A stretch of 64,000 nucleotides of DNA from Bradysia coprophila. Lineage: Eukaryota; Arthropoda; Insecta; Diptera; Sciaridae. The stretch is from NCBI RefSeq assembly GCF_014529535.1, contig NW_023503409.1, forward strand, positions 4,588,390 to 4,652,389. The letters are read 5' to 3'. Position numbers and translations under genes: made by a program. The notes beneath the pieces were generated by a model. That model did no database searches. It was given only the letters and a program-made list of their open reading frames with translations, and was not told where the DNA came from. Below are positions 33,952-44,327 of the stretch, one piece after another. Positions within the stretch are counted from its first letter, which is position 1. Each line of letters starts with the position of its first letter.

Positions 33952-34289
33952 TTAACGTTTAATTTACATTTTTGCACATTTTCATCAAATTTTTTTGCAA
34001 GCGAAAAGTCACAAAATCAACATCGGGGAACCTGGACAATCCGTCACGAACTCAAAAAACATATTTTAGACTTGATCGATTTTGTTATATAATCTGCGAA
34101 GTCTGGAGATTAGATTACCATATGGAATGTACCCAACGTTTTACGAACAAAATGTTCAAAAATCGATCTGGCGGCAGCACTACATGATGGTTTAAAAGAA
34201 ATGTCTTCCATAAAATGATCAGGCGGACCATCTGAGATAATTTCTGGCTGAGCCTTAAAAAACTAAGACATTTTGTAAAAACCGCTAAA

Positions 34290-34725
34290 CGCTACTGTCT
34301 ACTCATATTTCTGTCGAATATTTTCGTTATGTGTGAAATTTGGTGATTCAGTAAATTTAGAGCGAAAGATTCTAATGATTCTAGTCTACATACTGACCCA
34401 ACATACCGATTAGGTTAATCTCTTTGCTAAAGTCTACTACATTTACAATCTACAATCTACGTTAAGAAATTAACATCATTGGGACGACATTGGCGGGCAA
34501 ATAAAATGAAATCGATAAAGTTAGTCACTTTTTACGATAGTACATAGTGTCAAATCTTGTACTTCAATTGTTTTAACATGAATTTTACTATATAACGCAC
34601 CATATTACCTAGAGCTTGTCATTATTTTTGTCGTCGTTTTCGATAACATATCCGCATGTGAAAGGTTATGTTAGATAAGATGGTACAGGCATTATGTCAG
34701 TTCTAGAAATTCCGAAACTTAATTA
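34290..34725 (+). repeat. dispersed repeat, copy 1
   Basis: Matches 47015-47580 in order: TCGAATATTTT, GAATTTAGAGCGA or AAATTTAGAGCGA, AACATC(A/G)TTGGG, AGTTAGTCAC or AATTAGTCAC, and ATTATGTCAG followed by TCTAGAAATTCCG. No coding signal. Family unknown. Part of it (34552-34690) also resembles 13491-13600. Confidence 0.55.
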
Positions 34726-34734
34726 ATGAATATT

Positions 34735-36640
34735 AATGAAAAGGCATCGTTACGTCTCCTGATTGAGTGTCCAATATTTTAGTGAAGGAAAGAAGATTAC
34801 TTCGGGAGTGATAATTTGAGCCTTTGGTTCGGTGCTATTTTGTAGATATTTTGTCCTGTTCAGCTGATTTGGGTGCAGTTTCCTTTTCTAATTTTCTTTT
34901 TTCAATTTTGTTGTATGCACTGCATCACAGCACAGCACTATCCAGTGCACCATTCTAAGGATTTATTTTTTGTTTATTAAACATTGTAGTAATATTAGGT
35001 ACATACCTATAGTTCAACGTTCCGTCAACTACCTATTATACCATCGCAAGCGAGAGAGAAACTGAATGTTAATTTTTGAGGTGTGTGTGGTCCTGACGTC
35101 GTTGTGATGAGAGACTAGATATAATATTAGGCACAAGATAACAACATAATCATTCAAAAATGTTAAATATTTGATTCGCTCATATTTAATCGCACTTCAA
35201 TGAAGAGTCATCATTCATTTGTCTCGTTTGTGTGTTAATAGATACAAAGTATAATGGAAACTATTCCTGTGCTTGATTTTACCCGGATATCAACGAAAGA
35301 CGGTAGAGTGCCATCACGTGAAGATTTGATATTCATAGCTAGTGAACTTGGTAAAGCATTGAGTACAATCGGATTTGCATACGTAATTAATCATGGCATT
35401 GATCAAGTTAAGGTCTGTGATAAATAGCAAAGAAAGTATGAATATGACACAATTCAATTATTTATTGACATTATTTGGATCAGATATCAAAGGCTTTCGA
35501 AAGATCGAAATATTTCTTTGAACAACCGACTGAGTTGAAACGGAAATATCTTAAAGATAGATCAAAATCTTATCATGGATACGTAAATCCAGGACAAGAA
35601 ATGTAAATTTTAACTTAAGTGATGTACTTATCTATGTTCGCTCATGCATGTCTGATCGATTTTTTTTTTAGATTGCATCCAAGTTCTGGACATGAGATTC
35701 GAGAGAGTTACGACTTCGTCAACGATCCTAAGGAATTCACACCTTGTGAAATCGAGAATTTCGATTCAGCAAATATGGAACTGAAAAATGAATGCAAGCC
35801 CATTGTCAAGATAGCATTGAGAGCGTTGGCAATATCGTTGGGATTGGAAAATGAAGAGTTTTTCGTTGAAAATTCAAAGAATCTTGACGATTATACTGCA
35901 TCCTATTCTGATTTTCGTGCCTTATACTATCCACAAATTGGTGATGATGTCGCAGCCAATACAGTCCGATTAGGAGAGCATTCCGATTATGGCATTTTAA
36001 CGATATTATTCCAGGACGATATTGGAGGCCTGCAAGTATACGAAAATTCAGAAGATTAATCTTCTAAAACATTTAATTAATTTAAAAACGCATTAAGGTC
36101 CGAACCGTTGATCAGAAATGGATATCAGCAACACCGATCCCCGGATCCATTTTAATCAATACCGGAGACTTGCTGGAATTTTGGTCTAACGGTTACTTTC
36201 CTGCCACGGTAACTTATTAGGAATTCGATCGATTGAATTTTGAGAACATAAAAAATTGTTTCATAGAAACACCGCGTTCTTATACCGGAAGCTGAAATAA
36301 AGAAGAGGATACCCAGACAATCCCTTGCATATTTCCATCATGCGGATAATTGTGCCATAGTTACACCACTAGGTGCGAAAAACCCTATCGACAAAAATGA
36401 ATATGGCTCAATAAATGCTGGTGATTATGCACAACAGCGATTAGATAGTACGTACAAATACTAACGGGTGCATTTGTATTGTTCGGAACCACTCAAATGT
36501 AAAAATTATTTGTTTTCAATTTTCAAATAAGAAATTTGTAAACTTTTCTTATCGGAGTTAACAAATAAATAAATGTAAATCTTGCTTCATACACTTAGTG
36601 TCGTCGGCAGAAATGCAGTAAATTTTTTCTAGTCATTGCA
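34735..36640 (+). repeat. tandem duplication, unit 2
   Basis: Counterpart of 30490-33700, without the four insertions. It serves as an empty-site reference for each of them. Confidence 0.8.
35254..36464 (+). CDS. 2-oxoglutarate/Fe(II) dioxygenase, isopenicillin-N-synthase-like, copy 2 (316 aa)
   Basis: Five exons with the same boundaries as copy 1: 35254-35412, 35484-35602, 35672-36035, 36098-36208 and 36267-36464. The HxD motif (GEHSDYGILTILFQDD), the distal His (KHRVL), and the Arg of RQSLAYF are all present. It is one codon shorter than copy 1 in exon 3 (DDYTAS against DDYTNVS). Copy 2 has the standard NHGIDQ where copy 1 has NHDIDQ in exon 1. Exons 1-3 differ at many sites between copies, while exon 4, intron 4 and much of exon 5 are almost identical. 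The donor of intron 3 is CAA|GTATAC. A recently duplicated, intact enzyme of unknown substrate. Confidence 0.85.
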
Positions 36641-37546
36641 TCCAAGAAATCGGACAACTATGTACTAAACCATAATATCATCTATCAATAATGACGACAA
36701 AAGTCAATATTGTGCTCTAGTTGCTCTGGCTAGTCTTAACCAAGTGCATGTTTAAAAACAAGTGAAGTGAATCCTCTAAGAAAGCAGAGTCTATTGCAGA
36801 TAAAGCGGAGAGATTTAACCATTATATAGATGTCTCAAAGAAAACTATTTATTTACCCCCCTTGCCTTTGAATCATTAGGTTGCATGGGACCATCAGAAA
36901 CATAGAAATTTATTGACAAGTTGGGATCATTAATGAAGAGAGCATCAGGGGAGCCACGTTCCAAAGATTATCTGTTGTCGAAAATTTCTATTGCTATACA
37001 AAGAGGCAATGCGGCATGTATTCTTGGAACTTTAGGAAGTAATAGAGCAGACAATTTTTGTTTATTGTAATATTTGTTGATTGAAAAGATCGTTTTTTAC
37101 TGACATGCGAGCAGTCTTTTTTTTTCGCTTTGAATAAATATATCCTTTTAGCGAAGTATTTCAATCTGTAGAAAATACTTGAAGCAATAATTGACCTTTG
37201 TCCAGCTTGTTATTTCAGTAATTGTGTTACTTTGTACAGTACGAGAAAAACAATAAGTCGCATTTTCAACGAATACAATTGGTGTTATTAAATCCACATG
37301 CGAAATACACGTAATAACACACATACGCATCTGTCCTAACATGTGGATTGAATAAGGGGAGTTGGATTGTAGTTGTAACTTGTTACCATAGAGGAAGACT
37401 ATCTAGAAGATTACTTTTCCTCACCTATATCTAGAAATATGCAAAATTAAACGAAAACATCATTCAACAAATAACATGACGCGTTTATCTACATAGTCGA
37501 TAAACTGTTTACACTTGAATAAACATAAAACAAACACGTGCTAGAC
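36641..37546. other. non-genic stretch
   Basis: No recognisable gene. A patch at 36640-37070 has scattered short open frames that do not join convincingly. Confidence 0.4.
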
Positions 37547-37698
37547 CAACGCACTTCAAGCAAAAGTGGTACTCTAAATAGGGACTGAAACTTGACAGAG
37601 CTCCATACAAAATTTTACACTGTAAAAAGAGTGGGGATAAAATTTCGTACAAAAAGTTGGCAGCTGTCATAAATAGCACTTTTGCTTGAGGTGCGTTG
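37547..37698. mobile_element. MITE of the CAACGCACTTCAAG family, 7-bp duplication
   Basis: Ends CAACGCACTTCAAGCAAAAG and the inverse CTTTTGCTTGAGGTGCGTTG (one mismatch). GCTAGAC lies on both sides (37540-37546 and 37699-37705). Interior motifs match the copy at 22401 (TGGTACTCTAAAT, GGCAGCTGTC). Confidence 0.85.
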
Positions 37699-38327
37699 GC
37701 TAGACTCGATGTTGATCCAAAACTATTTTTTAATACGAAATATTACAAAATGCTAAGGTTAATGAATGCTGGCGTTTGGTTTTGGAACCAATTTTTTTAA
37801 AAAGCTTTTCATTATTTGGACGAAGGAAGCATGATTAAAATTGCAGGAGTTACATCGAACTGTCAGACCAATTGAATAATGAATTGGGGTTTAAAATGCT
37901 CGATTTTTGTTCATATTATTGTAAACGTAGATTATCCGCAATTTATAAAAGAAAATGGAACAGTCCATTCGTCATTCGATGATCTTTTTGCGAGAAGGAT
38001 TATTATTTCACCTCTAAAATCAGGTCTTTTTCTAACAATAATAATTTCGGATTGGTAATCAGTTATGACGAAAAGGGCCAGGCAGAGTGCCTTGCGAACG
38101 ACCATATTATGCGTTTATTATTTGTTGATAGTCCTACTTACAACTTACATTGCAGATTGGTAATGGTCTTTATTTAGTAACAAAAAGTCGAAATCGAAAG
38201 TAAAGAGTGAATGCCCAAAATTGCCTTTAGTGCAATTATTAAACATTCGTGCGGTTCAACACGGCTGAACCATCTGATAATTACACCTGAAAATTTGACA
38301 TCTCAAAAATGTCAAGGTTCACAACCC

Positions 38328-38411
38328 GCCTGAAGTAGTTGCAAAAGTAGTTGCAAAATTTGTAAAAGGAAAATGGTTCTTGCAACTTCTTTAGCAACTA
38401 CTTCAAAAGGC
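38328..38411. repeat. hairpin repeat with internal AGTAGTTGCAAA doublet
   Basis: GCCTGAAGTAGTTGC at the left and GCAACTACTTCAAAAGGC at the right are inverted. Inside, AGTTGCAA and TTGCAACT pair again. No duplication seen. 37706-38327 and 38412-39419 hold nothing else I can name. Confidence 0.5.
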
Positions 38412-39419
38412 TAGGTCCACATCATTCGCCGTTGTCTAGTTCTCTGTCTAGTTCGAACGCACAAAGGATAAAAAAAAGAATTGATCTCAAAACTCACTAT
38501 AGTTCACTTCCATAAAATCCCCTTGAATTTTATGTGGAAACAGCACACTCGGCGATGTAGTTCTTGCGAACGAAGGAAGTCATGTTAATTTGTCAATTTA
38601 AAGCTAAACCACGGAAGTACCATGACAGAATAGTTATTTATGTCACCGAGTGATGACTGCTTTAAATGCCGTAGGCCGAGTGTGACAATACAGCACATCG
38701 TGTGCCTAAAAAAGCATTAGTTGCGTATAACGTTTTTCTCAACGAGTTTCATTTTTCGCACTGAGTCGAGAAAACAATATTCCATCTTTCTCAGCGAGTT
38801 ATGATTTGGGCACCCTGTCAATCTACATCTGAAAATATTTGGAATTTATTGCCATAAAACTAAACGACAATGCGTATGATGTCTCCAATGCACTTTCTTA
38901 AACGTTTTTAAATTACCAGCCAACAATTTCTAGTTTCTTAATATGCATCTTATGTACGAATTGGTAATGCACGGGCACATGCTATTCTATATGAACACAC
39001 CTAATGGCTAATCTGAAAATTTTCCCAAAATGAAATTAAAACAGAACGTTGTATACGCATAGTCGCATCTGTTCGTTTTAAGTGCAATAAAACAGAAAAC
39101 TGTACTATTACAGGTAGTTAAAATGTGCTTAAATTTTGAGCCCCGAGTTTCAGTCAATTTGCGGACATGACTCACATCCCTAATTGATGGATGGAAGGGG
39201 TTTGCTTGACAATAATTTGTCATAAATACACGATCACCCATGACAGAATTCTTATTTAAAGTTTGGCAGTTGCCGTGTTAGGACCTACCAAGGAACCAAA
39301 AATCAGTTGTTGCTTTTTATTAAAAATTAAAATAATTTCGGTGGTGTACTGGTGCAGTGTTAATATATTTTAATAACCTTTTAGAGACGGCCACGACGTA
39401 ATCATTCAATCTGTTAGTC

Positions 39420-41200
39420 GTTTGATAACAGGTCTTTTTCAAATAAATATGTCAGCTTCTAAGGAAGAAACGATTCGTAAAACATATCAGAGCTGAAATT
39501 TCCGGCTAAAGTATATGAATAGCAAAATCGCAAAGTTTAATTAAAAAATGATGAGCAAAATGTGTAAATTATATTCAGTTGGAATAAAAGGAACTTTTAC
39601 AAGACTCGTGTTTTATTTTATATCGAGTCACGTGATTGTACCTCATATTCCGATTGAATTAAACTGCAAACGTCTGCTTTCGGCTATATACATTGTACCC
39701 ATCGATATATAAGTGCGTTTCCATTATGTGACAAATTCCGTTCTGTTGATGTTAATTACTGATCCATCACTGGGCGAACTTTGTCAGGTAATAAAACGGA
39801 ATTCATCGTACACTTGGTAAAAATAAACTTCACCAGCCAAATTATGATCATAACCGTATTCCAGATGTACGACATCGTCGATTCCAGAAGAGACTCCATC
39901 AAATAAATATCTCAGATTCTAAGGCTGCGAAAAATATCGGAGAAAAGATTCTGAAAACATATATCACAACTAACGTTGCCGACTAAAGTATTAGTAGGAA
40001 GGCAGCGTTGATTGTACTTTACAATCCGCTTGAGTTTAACTGTCAACGTCTGCTTCCAGCGATAAATTTTAAACGTTTCCTATTATGAGGCAAATTACGT
40101 TCAGTTGATGCTAATTACTTATTCATCACTGGGCTTCATTGGCCGCATAATAAAATCGAATTCATCGTACAAGTGACAAAAATAAACTTCGGCAGTCAAA
40201 TTTACGACCTTAGTCATATTCCAGAATTAGTTTTTCACGATATAAGACTTCGTTGTTGACGATAACAGATATGGGTTTTTCCAAAAAAGTATGTCAGCTA
40301 CTAAAGTTGGGAGAAACGATTCGCTGAAATTGCCGGCAAAAGTATGATAGGAAGAGCTAGGTCGTGAGTCGAATTTAAAATGAGGAAAATGTGTTCTAAA
40401 GGAATAACAGGAAAGGTGTTTCTTATACCATGTCATGATGATTGTGCTTTATATTCCGTCTGAGTTAAGCTGCCAACGTCTGCTACCAGTCATAACTTTT
40501 AAGCGTTTACTATTATGAGGCAAATTACGTTCAGTTGATGGTAATTACTGATTCATCACTGGACTTAATTCGCCGCACAATAAAACCGAATTCATCGGCC
40601 ACTTGGTACAAATAAACTTCATTCGCCCAATTTATGATCATAATCAGATTCACCATGGACGACACTGTTGTTGTCGTTAAAGTTAACAGAAATAGGTTTC
40701 ATCAAAATAAACATCTCAGTTTTTAACGCTGGCTGTGAGAAATAACGGAGAAAATATTCGGAAAACATATCCAGCTAAAGTATGAGCAAAATGTGTTCTA
40801 TCGGAAAAAAGAAACTTTCGCAGATTTTTTATAAAGCCTCATGGTGATTGTACTTCATATTCCGCTTGAGTACTGCGAAAGTTCCTTTTTTCCCATTAGA
40901 ACACATTTTCCTTATAATTTTGAATTAAAATTTACGACCTAGCCACAGCCAGCGTTAAAAACGGAGATGTTTATTTTGGTCAACGTCCACTTCCACCGGC
41001 AAATTTAGAAATTTTGAACATTTACCATTACGAGGTAAATTACGTTCAGTTGATGTTAATAACTGATTCATCACTGGGCATAATGTGCATCATAATAAAA
41101 CCGAATTCATCGTACACCATGACCATAATCACATTCGAGAATTATTTCTTCGTAAATTCTATCACATCAAGTACAGAAATGAGCAAAACATGTTCTTGTC
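39420..41200. repeat. degenerate tandem array, about four units of 360-515 bp
   Basis: An anchor close to GAGGCAAATTACGTTCAGTT, followed by GATG-TAATTACTGATTCATC and CACTGGGC, recurs near 39726, 40086, 40516 and 41031. Each unit also has AAAATAAACTTC, GCCAACGTCTGC-like and AAACATCTCAG-like blocks in the same order. Within the last unit, 40873-40982 is an inverted copy of 40704-40825. The units are diverged. No coding signal. Confidence 0.7.
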
Positions 41201-41409
41201 AATTTGTTGCAAGATGTTGTTTTCGACCACGATAGTGACGAAGGTGTAACCTTTTTCAATGAATTTCGAGTCATAATTCCTCTAGGTGGTCTACCTCTAT
41301 GCGTGTAACTACAAATATTCCAATTTCTATTTGGTTTATTATTTGGAAAAGGATTAAGGATGGTTTACACTCAACAAAAAGTACTCCGTGTGAGAGCCGT
41401 GAGAGAGTG

Positions 41410-41705
41410 AACTGTCCATGGACCCGAAATTTTTGACTTTTTTTAGTGTAATAAACGCTCAAAATTTCGGGTTAACCGAACCCGACCTGATTAAATTTAA
41501 AATTTCGGGTTCAGTTCAGGTTCGGGTCGAACCCGAAATTGAAAATTCAGGTTCAGGTCAAATTCGGGTTGAACAATTTCGGGTTCAGGTCAGGTTCGGG
41601 TGAAACCCGAAATCGAAAATTCTTCAATATAATAATTTTTCAGGTTCGGGTTAAATCAAGTTCGGGTTCCGGTTCGACCGAACCCGACCCGTTCCGAGCC
41701 TTACA
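41410..41705. repeat. low-complexity TTCGGGTTCGGG-type element
   Basis: Dense quasi-repeats of TTCGGGTT, GAACCCGAAAT and GGTTCAGGTC in both orientations, so the single strand can fold on itself many ways. Right edge GACCCGTTCCGAGCC. Two open frames here (41418-41742) are products of the repetition, not genes. Confidence 0.55.
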
Positions 41706-42946
41706 ATTACATCTACAGCAATTTTTGCCGATGGCTGTGTGACACTTCACCAGATGGCTCAGACGACATACAAACAATTTGAAAAGAATTCTTTTAGGAC
41801 ATTGTAAATGGTATTAACATTATATTCAGATTGCCACCAAAATATCCGATAAGATACTAAAATGCACAAGAAATGTGTGACCGCCGTTTCAAATATACAA
41901 ACACTTTGCTGATAAAGTAATAAACATTTTTGTTTTTATTTGTTCTTTTATATACATAAAAGTAAAAGTAATAAATGTTTTTCTGTTTATTATGTATATT
42001 TTGGATAGCTGTGAGTTATATTATTTATCTACACATGCTCAATAGAATTCTTACAATAATGAAGTAGGGGTTAATATACATACCTTTGATTCATTTGATA
42101 ATAATAATTTGAAGACAACGTCGAAAATTTCCTTAATCATTCTCAATTTATGAGAAAGAAACAAAAATCGCAACGAAAAATCATAATTATTAGAAGAAAA
42201 CTCAACATGCCTCTACACATGACTCACACATGCCGATAAATGACGAAAATTAAATTATTATCACGCATTGTCTCTGCTCTGCATAATGATTTTTCAGTCG
42301 TTATAAGTATTTTCAAACTTTTTTTTTTGTTTTCAAAATTATTTTCGAACAGGACACTAGTTTACTGTAAAAAGCGATAAAAAACATCATTTCGATTTAA
42401 CGAAATTTTCATTTGTCCGTCTATTGTTGTTTATACGTAAGGATAAGTAATTTTCGTTTACATTTTTCTTTCAATTATTTATTGTTGGTTTGACTCGATA
42501 ATAGTCTTTTTTATGTGAAGTTAGCATTTTCTTGTCTTTACAATTCACAAAGTTGTTTATTAGGGTGGACTAAATTGTTGTCCGGGTAAAGATTCTAAAT
42601 ATAAAGCGGCGATGAAACATGTCAATTGACCGGATCGAATTTGAAGCCAATTAGAGGGATCTTCAGTCTTCAGAGTAAAGAAAAATCAGAAAAATTTTAA
42701 AATTAACTAAAGCTGGTCCCAAAGTATATTTCGAACCGAAGATGAATAGTTGCGAAAGAGACTTAAAGAGTTCGTGCTGGTCTCCCAAACGCCTATGATG
42801 TATCAGTTAACACCGGCAGTCACAAAAACAATGTGACAAAGGGAATTCGAATATGTTAAATATGGTGCAACGCAACATCCCTCTTATCGGAGTTAAGTTG
42901 AAGTAACTATTACCTTTCACAAAATTTTCTAAATTACACTCGATTG
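41706..42946. other. non-genic stretch
   Basis: AT-rich; no domain-bearing open frame or clear repeat found. Confidence 0.4.
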
Positions 42947-43077
42947 CAGGGCCTATTATCGGTAAAAGTATTTACCGAATTTCCTGAAATTTACCAAATT
43001 TATGTTTCGACAAATTCAGTAACTATTCGGTAGATTTCAGTAAATTCGGTAAACAAATTTACCAATAGTAGGAACGG
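42947..43077. mobile_element. hAT-like MITE with TTTACCGAATTT core
   Basis: The left tip is CAGGGCCTATTATCGGTAAA and the right side has the inverse TTTACCAATAGTAGG, then a degenerate end. An exact 8-bp duplication CTCGATTG flanks it (42939-42946 and 43078-43085). The core is built from short repeats of AATTTACCGAA and TTTCAGTAAATTCGG. Confidence 0.75.
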
Positions 43078-43085
43078 CTCGATTG

Positions 43086-44327
43086 GACACTGTTTCTGCA
43101 CGTTCTTCAAAATAACCATCGCTGAAACTAAAATGTTTCCCCATAGCACTGCTCCCAGCATTAACATGAAACGTATTTGGAGGCTGATAGTATCAGAATG
43201 ATTTGTTTTTGTTGAGATTAGATTTTAATGCTTTTTTGGTGTGAGTAAAGACAGCTAACACATTCAAGTCTGACTTTCTATTAATGCTAGGATCAGCACT
43301 ATGGTTTGATCTACGTAAATAAGTTTGACAACCACCTGCTAGATTTGTTCTTATTCTTCATCTTTGGTTGGGAACATCCAACTTTGTGAAGATTTGTAAG
43401 CGTATCCATACATGGCTTTTAATTCGATCCATTGAACACTCTTCATCACGAATCCACTTCAAATCGTTTTTCAGCCCAAAATTTAAGAACATTCCGACAA
43501 CTTACGTGTCCTGTTCACCACCTTAATGAATGAGACGTACAATCTATAAATTACTATTTATAATTTTGATGATGCAAAAGACTTATACATTTTCCTTTCA
43601 TTTTGTTTCTTCTTTTTTATAATTCTTAAATCTAACGACAAAATGTAAAATAAAAATACGAAAACAAAAATCATCAATTGGAAAACCATAAATTTATAAT
43701 TTTAATCGAATGACATTATGGTTGTACAGTATGGTTTGGTGTGACAATGAGTATAATTATATTATGCAATAAAGTTAACGGTTTGTTTGATACGAAATAC
43801 AATTTGATGTTTTTCCACTTCCTTTCTTCGTTTGATTTTAATGAAAATGAACGATGAAAAAAATCATAAAACACTCTGCAACAGATAAATCTCCAATGTC
43901 ATCGTTTGTGACTAAATTTTAATTGGGTGTGTGTGTGTGTGCCTTACTCAATCGTTAAATGTTTATAATAATAATGCGCAAGAATTTATTTTTACGAACG
44001 GAAAATACGGAACAGAAGAATTCTTTTAACATTCAAAACGATTTTGATTTGCCGTAATGCCCGTGTTGCTGTCAAAGCAAAACAATTTGCGAATTATAAC
44101 TAAAAACTCAAATTTTATCCTCAAATGACGGGAAAAATAAAATCCGGAATGCACTTTCAACTTATATTCAACTCATTATTATTTAAATACGTCGCACTTA
44201 AATCAGTTTAATATTTTCATACATTGAAACTGTTGTCAAGATAAATCATTTTCATCCGCAGCGCTACTTTCTCAAAAACACAGAAAGCGAGAGCAACAAC
44301 AACAACAAAAAATAGAAAAAAGAAAAT
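43086..44327. other. 3' flank and probable 3' UTR of TMEM55
   Basis: No open frame of note. Contains a GT microsatellite at 43926-43941. The part next to 44327 is probably the 3' UTR of the minus-strand gene. Confidence 0.4.

Noticed and set aside
39420-41200. CRISPR-like array
   Set aside because: The repeats are hundreds of bases long, diverged and spaced unevenly, in a eukaryotic context; not a CRISPR.
41418-41742. Open frames rich in Gly/Ser/Val with repeated motifs
   Set aside because: Created by the TTCGGGTT-type low-complexity repeat, which stays open in several frames.
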